DNA of 64,000 nt from Pagrus major. Taxonomy: Eukaryota > Chordata > Actinopteri > Spariformes > Sparidae. The position numbers and the translations under genes were made by a program. Within the stretch, counting starts at the first letter, position 1. Each line of letters opens with the position of its first letter. The stretch is from NCBI RefSeq assembly GCF_040436345.1, contig NC_133233.1, forward strand, positions 11,241,381-11,305,380, read 5' to 3'. The notes under the pieces are model-generated. The model worked only from the letters and a program-made list of their open reading frames with translations, had not been told where the DNA came from and ran no database searches. Positions 13,111-30,147 of this stretch are shown one piece after another.

Positions 13111-14587
13111 ATGAATCCAGTCTACAGCCCTGCGTCAACAGGGGTCCCCTTCACCAACACTAAGGGCATAGGATATCCAGGTAATTTAATGTTTAAGCAA
13201 ATATTCTTATCCTGAAATCAAGAAAAGTAAAATGTATAATTATATTTTTTGTTGTTCTCTGTTTGGTCATCCTAGCTGGATTCCCTGTTGGCTACGCTGC
13301 TGCTGCGCCGGCATACAACCCCAATGTCTATGCAGGAGCGAACCCAGCCTTCCCCAGTGGTAAGAAAGAAGTCCGCACCTCCTGACTGAACATGACTCTA
13401 AATTCAATAATCAGCAGCACTAACTCAAAGTGTCCTCCTCTCTTCAGGCTATGCTCCGGGCACTCCTTTCAAAATGTCCTGCTCTCCCAACACAGGGACT
13501 GTCCCACCATACTCCTCCTCACCCAACCCCTATTCTGCTGCTGTTTACCCAGTCAGGAGCACCTATCCCCAACAGAGCCCCTATGCACAGGTCAGTGCAC
13601 TGTTGTTGAAGGGTGGCAGATTTTAGCTCTTGGTTCTGGTATTAACATATTACCCACATCTGCCTGAGGATGGTGCTATAATCAGGTCTACACGTCAAAG
13701 TTTGTCACCATGACGTTTTCTTCTGTGTCATTCTCTCTTCTCTTTATCCTGTCACTGCTGCTGATTCAATTCAACTCAATAAACTCATTGTTAGTTGATG
13801 TTTTGAGCCTAAAACTGTGTTTTTCTGTGATCCAGGCATTAATACCTTCACAACAACAAGGCACTTATTACACACAGCCTCTGTATGCGGCACCGCCTCA
13901 TGTTATCCATCACACAACTGTGGTCCAGCCAAATGGGATGCCTGCCGCCATGTACGCCCCACCGATCCCTCCTCCCCGCCACAATGGTGTCGCCATGGGG
14001 ATGGTAGCCGGCACCACCATGGCTATGTCCGCTGGTGAGAATCGGTTTCCATTTTTACATTTATCATGGTTTGTAGGAATGCCAAATTTAAAGTTGTACC
14101 TCAGGGATATTTGGCGATTAGTCCACTATGAGCTTTTTCTGCCCCAAACTGTTGTTATTATATCGACCAATTAAAAATCCAGCATCAGTTGACCTTGAGT
14201 AGTAACTAGGATTAAAGTGCAAGAAATGCTTAGCTTGTTCTTGCAATGTAATCCCGCTAACACGACGCACCCAGGTGGTTTCCAAAAACACTTGCCATGT
14301 GGTTGGATGAACAATCTGTCTTTTCTTCCAATGAAATATACCCTCCAACCCCCCTGTATTTGGCCACAAGCACATAGCTTAAAGCAAGATCTTGCAAATA
14401 CAGCTGTTGCAAAGTGTACGTTATATCAAACATTGTATCACACTTGTACACTTCAATCTGTGGTTGCTTCTCAGGAACTCTGTTGACAACACCATCACCA
14501 GCGCCTGTTGCTCCCCACCAAGTCACGATGCCCACATATCGGCCCCCTGGCACACCCAGCTACAGCTACGTGCCCCCACAATGGTGA
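13111..14587 (+). CDS. fam168b: Myelin-associated neurite-outgrowth inhibitor (FAM168B)
   Basis: Five coding exons (13111-13180, 13276-13359, 13448-13590, 13836-14034, 14475-14587) give 202 aa, against about 195 in human. The protein starts [19 protein letters not shown] and ends SYSYVPPQW. The central block around [16 protein letters not shown] and [19 protein letters not shown] is diagnostic of the FAM168 family. [20 protein letters not shown] marks it as the B rather than the A member. The protein is proline- and tyrosine-rich with hydrophobic stretches. The family is reported at neuronal membranes, where it restrains axon outgrowth through Cdc42-related trafficking. A six-residue ALIPSQ stretch lies at the start of exon 4 that I do not recall in the human protein. 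The stop lies 12 nt before a further splice junction. Confidence 0.93.
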
Positions 14588-16203
14588 AGAGAGGGAAGCG
14601 TAAGTATGATGCTTTAGTAATTGAAGGCTGTTAATCAGTCTGATAAGATTTTTATAAACGTGTCTTTATAAACATCTTCACACAGACTTTCAGTTTACGT
14701 ATATTTCTACATGTCGTTTGTCTCTGCAGGTCAGAAGATGGTAGATATGCATCCACACTCTACTCCAGTGTTTTTTGCTAGTGGTGAAGACCTGCGCTGC
14801 CAGTGTCTGCAACCAGTTACTCTTCTTCCAGCATAATGTGAATCTAAAACCCAACTACATAGAAAGAGGCCCATTTTGGATAGGAGGGGGTGAAGAATAG
14901 GCCCATCCCCATGACCCCTGTTAATGGAATAAGGCTGCATTCCATGTCACACCCCAGCGCCAGCACCTCGACAACCTGCTGCATATCTCACATCAAACAG
15001 CAAAGCAAAGCCTCCGTGCAAACTTTTTTTCGTGGACTGTCTTGCAGGTTTTTATAGCTTAAACTCTTTAAGTGGTGAAAAGGGAGTTTGGAATTGTTTT
15101 TAGTTTTGTTTTGTTTTAATTTGGGGGATACATATGATGTTGAATGCATGTGTATATATAGATATATGAAGTAATGCTAGCTCAATCTACCTGCTGTGAC
15201 AGATGCAAAATCAACAAAAGGCACACATCCAAAGGAACTAAAAGAGTAATAATCTGCAATGCTGAATCACCAGTGACCATGTCTTACATGTGAAAGAAGA
15301 AAAGACCAGAAATGTTTGTTCATGCAAAAACATACCTGCACAAACAAGTGCAGAACAAACTGTACTATTTTCACTGCTTTGTGTTTTGGTAAGTGACGCT
15401 AGGTTTTTATTCTTTCTCTCAGTGATGCACTGTATGCATTTCGTCTTTCCATTTTTGTATTTTAAGAAAAAGATGGGACTTTGAGTTTCTGCCTCTGACT
15501 GACGGCCATTCCAGCACTTAATCATTCTAAGTCTTTTATTTTTCCTGCCCTGTCTTAACTTTTTTTTTTCTTTCGGAAAAGTGTATCAGCTTTTCCAAAG
15601 GTGTGGAGCAGATTTTGTTTCCTGCTTGAAACATTTTTTGGTGTTTAAACAATTCACTTATTTTAGCCGGAAGTATTTTTGTTTGGGAACAAGTAGAGGA
15701 AGTCGATGGAAATCATTTGCACCCATTTAAGAGTGAGTGAGTAGGAACAGTGTTAATGTGTGTGAGTGTAAGTGTGTGTGTGTGTATCAAAGAGGATAAA
15801 AATAGAAACCATTCAAAATGGTGCCATATAGTGCGACACGCCTAGAATATTCGACCTATATCTCACAGTAATCAATTTGTTCTTAGGTAGGTCTGAAGCA
15901 CTACATCTTGAAATCACTGCTAACTGTGGACATATTAGGAAAAAACATGATATTGCTAAACTCCATTTGTGAATAGCACTACTGAAGCAAGGCACTAATT
16001 CAAAAACCGTTTATAAAGATATCTGACCTTTTACATTTGCTGGCTGTTTTACCTCAAGGTTCCAGGCTAACACACCAATATCACTGTTTCAGACATGCTT
16101 TTCTATGTTGCCTCAGTCACCTCAGTTAAATAATATGTTTTGTAAATGTTATTTTTGTGATTTTGGTTCTTGTTTTGTATTCTTAAGAAAGACCAAAAAT
16201 AAA
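14588..16203 (+). other. fam168b 3' UTR with an intron
   Basis: Twelve nt after the stop a strong donor (AGC|GTAAGT at 14600) pairs with a strong acceptor (TTGTCTCTGCAG, ending 14730), giving a 131 nt intron inside the 3' UTR. The final exon then runs about 1.5 kb to an AATAAA at 16198-16203. A (TG)n tract is at 15771-15786. No other coding sequence is visible. Confidence 0.6.
16198..16203 (+). terminator. Polyadenylation signal, fam168b
   Basis: AATAAA in CCAAAAATAAAAAC is followed by a GT/T-rich stretch (ttaatctttgtcttttcc), the usual downstream element. It is the first strong signal after the stop on this strand. Confidence 0.55.
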
Positions 16204-16518
16204 AACAAATATAAGGAAGTTAATCTTTGTCTTTTCCTTAATTGTGTCATTTTTCTTAGCAGTGCATAAACTGTGTATTGTTAGCAAAAGAGAGGATATG
16301 GTTACACATTCTTGATTGACAGCCAGGGCAGCCAATTAAAATGCGACTGCTGTAATTCAGCACGCTATGTTTATTTACATATGCAGAAGAAGAACAATCC
16401 GCTCGATATGTTTATAAAAACATATTATTATGCCAGAATTATCTTAATATTCTTGGCAGGTGTAGTTAGTTAATCGTTTTGACGGTGGCATGTTTGGGAG
16501 GGGAGGGCGTCAACGAAT

Positions 16519-16570
16519 AGTAGTAGAAGCAGAAGAAGACGACGTAGAAGAAGAAGAAGAAGAAGAAGAC
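16519..16570 (+). repeat. Trinucleotide (AGA/TAG) repeat next to the rbbp8 promoter
   Basis: An imperfect run of TAG, AGA and GAC triplets ends in a pure (AGA)7-type stretch just upstream of the inferred rbbp8 transcription start. Confidence 0.7.
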
Positions 16571-17391
16571 TTCCCAGCATGCAACTCGGCGCGCGAATTT
16601 GGATTTTCTGGTGAAGTCAACATGCGAATACTGCTCAAGCTACGTTAACACGTTTGCCTAACAGTTTATCACTTACAAACTTCTGCGTGTCTCTTGGACT
16701 TGTTGGTGTAAGTCTTGTTCATTTTAAAAAGGCGACAGCCGCTCCTGAGGTGTAAGTTATCGAGTTAAAGTTCGCGTTTGTCGCTAACAAAGTAACGTCA
16801 GTGTTAGTTTGTTTACATCCAGGGGAAGCTGTTAAATGCGCATAACGTTAAAGACGGAGCAAACGCTAATTTATATTTGCTTTAAAACAAGACAAATACA
16901 AAGAATTCAGTGTTTTGAGGTGTGCAGTGTGTGTTATACTAGTATGAACTTGTTTTTGGCTTTAAAATATCTCAGTAGTGACTGTCAAGTGTGTTGAACT
17001 CCCGAGTGGTAATGTATAGCCAATGTAACCTATCTAGCATTACCTGTGACTTTTATTAACGTTACTTTTCAATTTAACTTATGTTTTGGAGCATGACAGG
17101 CACAAACTGGGGATACACATAAACGAAAGCTAAACTTAAGTGAAAAGTGATTTAACCGTTCATATACATGTACGTAACACAAGGAAGGACATTGGTCAAC
17201 ATCATATTAATGTTCATTATAAAAGTTTTGAAGGCTGAGCTTGTGGCATGCAGTAGTTAGTATATCCATTGAGAGACCAACGTGTGCCCACACTGAGTCA
17301 TGAATGCATATGCGATAAACGTGTTTCTTTCCCCCCCAGCTAGTGTTTTTAGGTTGCTGCAGGGCTCCTGTGTTGAAGCAGTGAATGGAGG
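16571..17391 (+). promoter_or_regulatory. rbbp8 promoter, 5' UTR exon and first intron
   Basis: The segment GCAACTCGGCGCGCGAATTTG (16580-16600) is locally CpG-rich and holds an E2F-like TTCGCGCG on the minus strand. A non-coding first exon probably ends at 16707 before GTAAGT. The next exon begins at 17340 after a C-rich tract and CAG. Expression linked to S phase would fit a resection factor but is inferred. Confidence 0.4.
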
Positions 17392-23189
<5,798 letters not shown>

Positions 23190-23444
23190 AAAAAGAATGT
23201 TGTCTCTTTGGAAACATTGTTGGGATTTGCCCATTTATAGAAAAAAAATTAAGTATATGAAGAACAGGCTTGTACTGGGAGTACAATGAAGCTCTGTTTT
23301 ATACAGTGACCTTAATAAGAATGTTGACCCTTCGACATGTTTTTCAGTTTCAAATCAATAATTCCAGTGTGCTGTCTGTACGAACGGACTCTTGGTGTTT
23401 AGTTTGTTTTTGTAAATAGCGAGTGAACAGAAATACTGTGTTCC

Positions 23445-23450
23445 AATAAA
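23445..23450 (+). terminator. Polyadenylation signal, rbbp8
   Basis: AATAAA in TTCCAATAAATAAAAG lies 256 nt past the rbbp8 stop and is followed by GT-rich sequence (tctgtggagtgatgtg). Confidence 0.55.
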
Positions 23451-23635
23451 TAAAAGTGAAGAACTTATCTGTGGAGTGATGTGAATGACCAAAGTTATGG
23501 CATCAACAAGAAAACCTCTTTGCTTTACCTCTTCAAATAAATGCTGCACTTCCTCCTTCAGTGTGATTTAGCAGGACCACAAAAGTGACTGTTTACTAAG
23601 CACACTTCACAGTACGATATGTAGACAAAGATCAT

Positions 23636-23641
23636 TTTATT
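23636..23641 (-). terminator. Candidate polyadenylation signal, tmem241
   Basis: TTTATT on the plus strand (AATAAA on the minus) lies 123 nt past the tmem241 stop. It leaves under 200 bp between the signals of two convergent genes. Confidence 0.45.
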
Positions 23642-23763
23642 TGGTCAGCAGATCATCAGCGCATAGAAGAAAAATTACAAAAATAATGTGAAAAATAAAC
23701 ATTTTTTTCTTAAAAAAAATCTCTTAAAGGAGTGCAAGTTGAAGGTTAATCTCATCACAGCGG

Positions 23764-26700
23764 TTATTCTCTCTCGGCGTACACCAGCAGGGCCTCTGCA
23801 ACGTGACTGACGAACACACTGACCAAACACAAGACAGGAAATCATGAATAGTTTGATGATGACCTCATCTCAGTGTAAAATAAAGAGGACAAACATTAAT
23901 CAAATTGTTTTTAGTTCCTAAAATAAGCAGATGATGTTCTTACCAAATGAGAGCTGGAGCATTAATGTCCATGTTGAAAATAAACGGAGAGAGGGACATG
24001 GCAGTCACCTGGAAGGAAAGAGTAGCAAAATAATATGTACTTGTTGAGCAGTAGGTCGAACCAATGCAACATAAGCCTTAATTTGAGAAAAAAAAAAAAA
24101 ACTTAAAAATTTACCTTGGACATAAAAATCCAGACGCCAAAGTGCTCCAGCGAAAATCCACTTTTTAGTTTGACTGTGGCCAACAGCAGCAGAAACCCCA
24201 GCAGTGCACTGTCAAAAGAGTCACAATGAAGTGAGTGCTGCAAACAAACATTACATTTTCTGACATAAAAAGAAGTGTTGCACGACTCATACTGCAATTA
24301 ATTTGACAGATATTACGAATGCAATATGATTATAATTAGTGGTAATGACCTTCACAAACACAATTTTCATTGTCTCAGGAAATAAACTAAAAATCATGAC
24401 GATCATGTGACATTTGGGGTTTTTTAACATGTGAACAACAAGATTTGCCTTGTGATTTTAATATTGCACTTGTTAATATTTCGATTTCTATTATAATTCA
24501 ATCAATTGTGCAGCCCTTATAAAAAGAAATCTAAACTTGATACTAAAACATGTTATTAAGACTTAATAACTGATCCACTCAGAACCATGTAAAGATATTA
24601 CTGCATCTGCAGTCCTCCACGTGTTACAAATAGTTAACTGTTGTTGTTTGATACCCCACAAGGTTACATCGACAGTCGGGCTCGGCGTCAGATGTCAACT
24701 GGCACCGAAAGCCTGTTCTATTTTGATACTGTAGAATGTGAACTATACTAGTGCTGCCTCTCACTATAACAAGAACATCACGTGGCTGAGCCATTGTTCA
24801 AAACGACGAAAACTATTTATGTTGCTCTCTTCAATATAAAGTGGTTACAAAAAACAAAAAAACCTTCACCTGGCGCAGCAGCCACAGTGAAATGTGTAGG
24901 ACTGAAGGGAGGGGAACTCCAAGGCACCCATGAGGTCACCTGTAGAGGGACACAGATCTGTTTGCAAGGTACAAATGTAGACTTTGTATTCTTAAAACAT
25001 TTACATCATGTGTACATCGTGTGAGTTGTTGATACTTTTACTGTGTTAGCACTGACACTCAGGACAGGAAATAAGAATAGTCTGCACAGAGTCATTCATA
25101 CCCGTTGGGTGAGCAGCAATGGCCAGCAGCAGCACACTGTTATGTAAAGGCAAGAAAAGTTTAAATTAGTCACTGATGATACCTGAAGCTTTACTCAAAA
25201 TGTCCTGTGACATTATGTAATTTAATTTTAAAAGGAGTATCACTACAGTGTGTCAGGATGCAGAAGCAAATCACTTCATTAAAGTAAGTTAAAAGTATGA
25301 AGGTTTACTGTGAACTGTTGCCATAAGCTACTATTTATACGCAGTTCCTCATTTCTTCACATCAACTTGTAAAGGCCCGTTACCTCATCTCTTAACTTGA
25401 ATGGTGGGTTCCTCCTCCAGTCTTTCTGTTGCTATATTAGGGTTTATCTGTGTGACTTAATCGAAAAAAAGGGATCTGAATATTCTCACTAACTCTGACT
25501 CATCGTGCTCCTTCTAGAGCTCCATGGAAGGCAAACAAACACGAACGGACCATCTGCGTGTTGCAACCAGAGATGGCACCTTTTGTAAACGTTTCATTTC
25601 TCAAGAAGGAAGAAATAATGAAATAAATATAAATCTACAGGCAGTTTAAATACTATTTGTGTTCAAAACATTCAAATGAGAAAAAAATAAGTTTAGATCA
25701 TTTAAGAAAAACGTGCACACATTGACAAATGAATTCCATCTTTAAAAAGGTGCAATATGTAAGAATTGGCCATTTGTCGAATTCATACACACATCAAAAA
25801 TGGGTGGAGCATATCACTAAAGTAACCGCTAACTGCTGCTAACTGTAGCTGCTGCTAGGTAGTTAGTTCGGTTAGCCATGCAGCTAGTGGTCCAGACGGA
25901 GAGCTTGGAGCACCGGGGGAATCTTGGTGTTTACACCTCCAGCAAAAGAGCTTTGGACTGAGGCGGGGCGTGGCTAGCTAGCTTAGCACGCTAACTTCAG
26001 TTGATAACTTTGCCAAACAATACATAAATGTCATAACATCAAAACTGTTAAAGGTGCACTGTGTAGATGTGGGGAAGGCATTTTGATCAGAAGAGAAACA
26101 TCTTCATTGACTGATTGTTTTTATGCCTAAATGAACTAAATAAACAAACTGTCTTTGCTTTCACGACTGAATAAACTGAATGAACAACCTGACCTTAAAG
26201 GACAACACAGTTTGTTTCAATATCGTTTTACTTTGTTTACATTTGGTGGACCCTGCCACATTTCTAGCTTCAAACACTGTTCTGGTGACCTTAGTTTCCT
26301 CTGAGAACAGCTTGTTTATTCAGTTATGGAAAAAAATAAATATTTTTGAGTTTGTATTATTACCTAATTTTAATATTTACAACTTATATTAAAATTCTGA
26401 GTTTGAATTTCAACTCCAAACCTACATAGTGCGCCTTTAATTCTTCATATTCTGTTGATAATCTTTAAATGTATTCAACTAGAATTTTTGCATGTTGCGC
26501 CTTTCTTGTGCTTATTATGTATGATTCAGTTTTTTAGAAATATGTATTCTTACCTGAACAAGTAGTTGATGCATTGTTGTTCAAGGTCACTGCAATGAAA
26601 AAAAAAATCACAGTGTGTGAGTGTCTTCAGTGAGCTGTTTTGAAATGTTGTAAAAAGAAAGAAAATATATAAAAAGGGAAGTATTACTTCATTTGTTAGA

Positions 26701-29700
26701 CTTACCTTAAATTGCTGGGTTTGTGGTGAACTTGAAACACCTTGTATGCACCTAAGAAAATAAACATTCTTACATTCTCCATCAGAACATCCTATAACTG
26801 ACTCCTGGTTAGTGCACGTTGTGATGGTGATCACCTTAAATACGACCTTTGTCACCATTCATCCTTCTAATCTGGATTGCATTGGTTCACCACACAATCT
26901 AGATTAGATTAGCCTTTATTGTCTCTCTTAGGAGAAATGAGTCTTGGGCATTCGATAGAGAAGACAGTCAACCTAGCAGCAACCACAACAGTTGACATGC
27001 CCAGTATCCCACACAGATCAATAAACAGAAAAAATACAGCAAGAATATTTCACCCGATACACCATATTCACACGGCATCACATTCAGGGTGGAGGCTCGA
27101 ATGTCGTACTGCTGTGTTCTAGGGTGTAATCAGTTCACTGCTTCCTGATTGATAAGAAACTATAAGGACAATGAACAGTCCACTCCAGAGGGACGTCTGA
27201 CTATACTTGAAGGTAAAGCAACAGGTATTACCTTGTTGTCAGGTTTTACATCGTCTTTTCAGTTGCTGATCAATTGGCGAGCTGTAAAATGACAACAATT
27301 CGTCAGATTGCCTAAGTTTATATGACTTGCAACCTGGAACACAGCAGTATAACATTAACATTCCCCCCCTGAGCATGCTGTTGGAGAATATGGCCACTGT
27401 GTAAATAAGGTGTGTGGCAAATGGTTGTATTGGTGCCCCACGCAAAGGTACTGCACGGATGCCATACATCAAAAACATTACACAATTCACCTATATCTAA
27501 AACATTACATGCCCTACACCAGAAAACTGCACAAATACCCTACACCGTTATCACCTCCTCCCAAGAAAATGTCTGTTCAACTTACAGTTACAGGGTGTGG
27601 TTTGGGTCACTATCTCCTCAAACATCTCCTGAACAGAAGATGAGGGCAGCACGCTTACTATTTTTTCAGCCCATCTGATCAGGTTCTGCACTTATGATCG
27701 AAACCTAAAGATCCCCCAAGGCTCAAACCTCGGGTCCCTGTTCTTCTGTTTATGTAACTCTCATGTAGACATTACAGTTAACAGTGTAGCATCTCTATGG
27801 CATATTTTTAGACTTACCAACACAGAACAGATGACCGACAGCCCACAGGTAACCACTGTAGTCAAACTGCAAAAAAAAGGCGAACACGTAAACAGTAGAT
27901 ATTCTTGTATTCTTTCTGCTGAGTAGTTACTGAAAATACATGATTGTAATAAGAAATCCACCATTTGATGATAATGAATTATTACCTGAGGATCGTGGAA
28001 GGGGAGGTTGATGGCTGAGAGCAGCATGAAGCACAAGCTACAAGAAGCACATTTAAAATTGTAGTAAACAGGAATATTTCATCTTTGTGCTTTGTGTTTG
28101 TATTTTTGTAGTTTTATCATCAATGAACCATGCTACTTTCAACTGATATGTAGTGTATTTCCTAAAAATTGGCAAAAAAGGTCAACATCTTCATGGTTGC
28201 GTTCCGTCTTGATGCAAGGATCCAACATATTGCACTACGACTCAGGTTGAAGGAAAAAGGGTCACAAACCTGATGAATTTCAGCCATTGCGCCTTCTGTT
28301 GACAAAAGGACGGATCAGAACACATTTTACAGAGCAAGATGCATCATAGTGGAGGTTAAAGCATGGAGTATTTGGCTGTTCAAGGTCCTTTGAACTTTAT
28401 GTTCCTCGATTTACTTCCAGTGAATAAGATAAGATGAGCTGCACATAGCTGCAGACATTCACATACAGCAGGCAGTGCAGGCTCTTACCTCTCTATGGAC
28501 GACCTTCAAGATTATGTAACTGACAACGTGAGAGGAATTCTGAAGAGTGAAGAAAAAAGGAATGTCCTAGACAGAGAAAAGATGATTTAAGATTATTGAG
28601 AATACAAATATTGTAATATAAAAGACAGGACATCTATGAGTGGTAGGTTACATGACGTACTATGCGTGACAAGGCCCTGGAACCAGCATATATGTTTCCT
28701 ACAAAGAGGAGGGAGCCTGGAAGCCAGGAGAGAGCTGCTGATCTGTAAGACAACATTAATAATACATCTGCTTATTTACAGCCACTGAAAACAGTTGAGT
28801 ATAAATCCTAAAGCAGTATATAAAAAAAGTACCTGGTGATGCGGCTCATCTCCACCCATCCCAGCTTCCCAGAGAGTAGAAGCAGGACGGCGCCGATAAA
28901 TGTCTGCCATCTGTTAATATGCATGTTTTTTTCATGTTAGTGAACACAGTGTCTGCACTCATTTCTTGGGGGCACACGACAGGTCATTGTGACATTAATT
29001 AAGATGCTGATTTACAACTTATGGTGATCACACATTTTTAAGATTCATGAAGAGCGACATTTGTCCTTTAAGACTATCCGAGTGCTGAATTTGTTTGACC
29101 TTTTAAATGCATGCACGCATATGGAAGCCCATTTCTGCCATCTAAGGAAGAAAAAAGTAATAAATATAACTAAATATAAATATGGTAAATGGTAAATCAG
29201 AATTATGAGATAAAAAGTCATAATAATAATGAGATTTTTTTTTTTTAATCAAGGCTTAGTATTCATCTTTTTCTTTTTTTGTTTCTGGCAGAAACGGGCT
29301 TCCATAGATTACACCCTGTGATCACCATGAAGGGATAAAACATGAAGAGGTTCCACATAAAGTATTCATCTTCAGCTACTCACCCTTGAAATAAGGTTGG
29401 ATATGTGAATTTCAACACTGACAGGACAAACTGGAAAACCAAACAAACATATATTTCAGGTCCAGGGATCATCATAAGCAATACAATGCAACTTCTACAA
29501 CTTATCAGGAGATGCTCCACCACTGGCACCAAAACCCATTTCAAAATCCTGCAGTTTCAACGTGTCCATTGCTTTCTGCAACAGCACAACATGGTATAAC
29601 ACAGCAAAGGATACATTACTATTATTAATGTGCCACTCTTCGATTCGGCATTCTTTACACGCAGAAACATGACATCTTTACACGTTGTCTGCACACACTT

Positions 29701-30147
29701 CCTGAAACTGCTTACTACCAAAATAAGAGTTGAGGCGTTGTTCACAGTGCGGCTTTAAAGGGTCTGGTTCATGCCCGATTAGTGCCAGCGATTTGAAACG
29801 GGTCTTAAGTCATGTTAACTTGATGGTTACTGCTGATGATGAGGGTTACATTGCAATGTTACGCAATTCAGCAATTTCAGAGGAATAAGTCACGGGTAAA
29901 TGTGCAGGAACTGAGATGGAGTCTTGTTGCTGCAAAACAAAAATGTATTGCATTATAAAGTCGATTGCTGGATTAAAAAAAATTAAAAAGTCACATAGTT
30001 TTTCTTTTTAACACGTCAAGGAAATAATGCGGTTCTCACTTTGAGTTAACGGCTCCCCATCCTCTCTACACTCACCTTATTAGTGAAATATGAGACAACG
30101 AAAACGACGCCAAAAGCGAGACCAGTGAAATGTCTTCTCCACTGCAT
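23764..30147 (-). CDS. tmem241: TMEM241, putative Golgi nucleotide-sugar transporter
   Basis: Fifteen short exons (30147-30076, 29430-29384, 28910-28833, 28742-28661, 28566-28489, 28295-28270, 28037-27986, 27866-27818, 26751-26706, 26589-26554, 25136-25102, 24939-24870, 24208-24115, 24008-23944, 23818-23764) give 294 aa, close to human TMEM241. Conserved blocks are VLSVLKFTYPTLFQGWQT in exons 2-3, LFVGNIYAGSRALSR in exon 4, LPFHDPQ in exon 7, and LLGFLLLLATVKLKS in exon 13. The protein is hydrophobic throughout, consistent with a multi-pass drug/metabolite-transporter fold like the SLC35 family. It has been reported as a Golgi UDP-GlcNAc transporter needed for mannose-6-phosphate tagging; the sequence alone shows only the fold. 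It is convergent with rbbp8 and divergent from nsmaf. In human the gene also lies near RBBP8, so this part of the synteny is old. Confidence 0.9.
24296..24519 (-). repeat. Degenerate repeat ending '..attgtgcagccctt'
   Basis: The right end, TTCAATCAATTGTGCAGCCCTT, and an AT-rich interior with aatattgcacttgttaatattt match an old fish DNA-transposon remnant. It is non-coding and lies in tmem241 intron 12. Confidence 0.35.
25742..26047 (+). mobile_element. Short non-autonomous repeat, family 1 (tmem241 intron 10)
   Basis: It starts TTAAAAAGGTGCAATATGTA, contains the gctgctaactgtagctgctg motif, and ends near AACATCAAAACTG. The reverse complement aligns to 20671-20926 and, more weakly, to 54427-54840. 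It directly abuts the family 2 element that follows. Confidence 0.5.
26048..26440 (+). mobile_element. MITE, family 2, with TTAAAGG...CCTTTAA ends
   Basis: The left end TTAAAGGTGCACTGTGTAG and the right end CTACATAGTGCGCCTTTAA are near-perfect inverted repeats. The interior (gaacagcttgtttattcag, ttctagcttcaaacactgtt) matches the reverse complement of 32674-32980. TTAA at both edges may be the target-site duplication. Confidence 0.65.
26895..27100 (+). repeat. Interspersed repeat fragment in tmem241 intron 8
   Basis: The stretch from gattagattagcctttattg through atagagaagacagtcaacct to ccagtatcccacacagatca looks like a degraded teleost interspersed element. I cannot name the family and its ends are not defined. 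Confidence 0.35.
27102..27380 (-). mobile_element. DNA-transposon remnant with two inverted THAP-type heads
   Basis: On the minus strand about 27242-27352 encodes CCVPGCKSY, then LLSFYSSPIDQQLKRRCKT followed by a stop. This is the start of a THAP zinc finger (CxxxxC, then LSFY-x-P). On the plus strand at 27104-27130 the sequence TACTGCTGTGTTCTAGGGTG encodes a similar YCCVLGC head before a stop. The two heads face each other. THAP domains occur in P-element, Kolobok and related transposases and in host genes. No catalytic region is visible, so this is a fossil piece. Confidence 0.4.
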
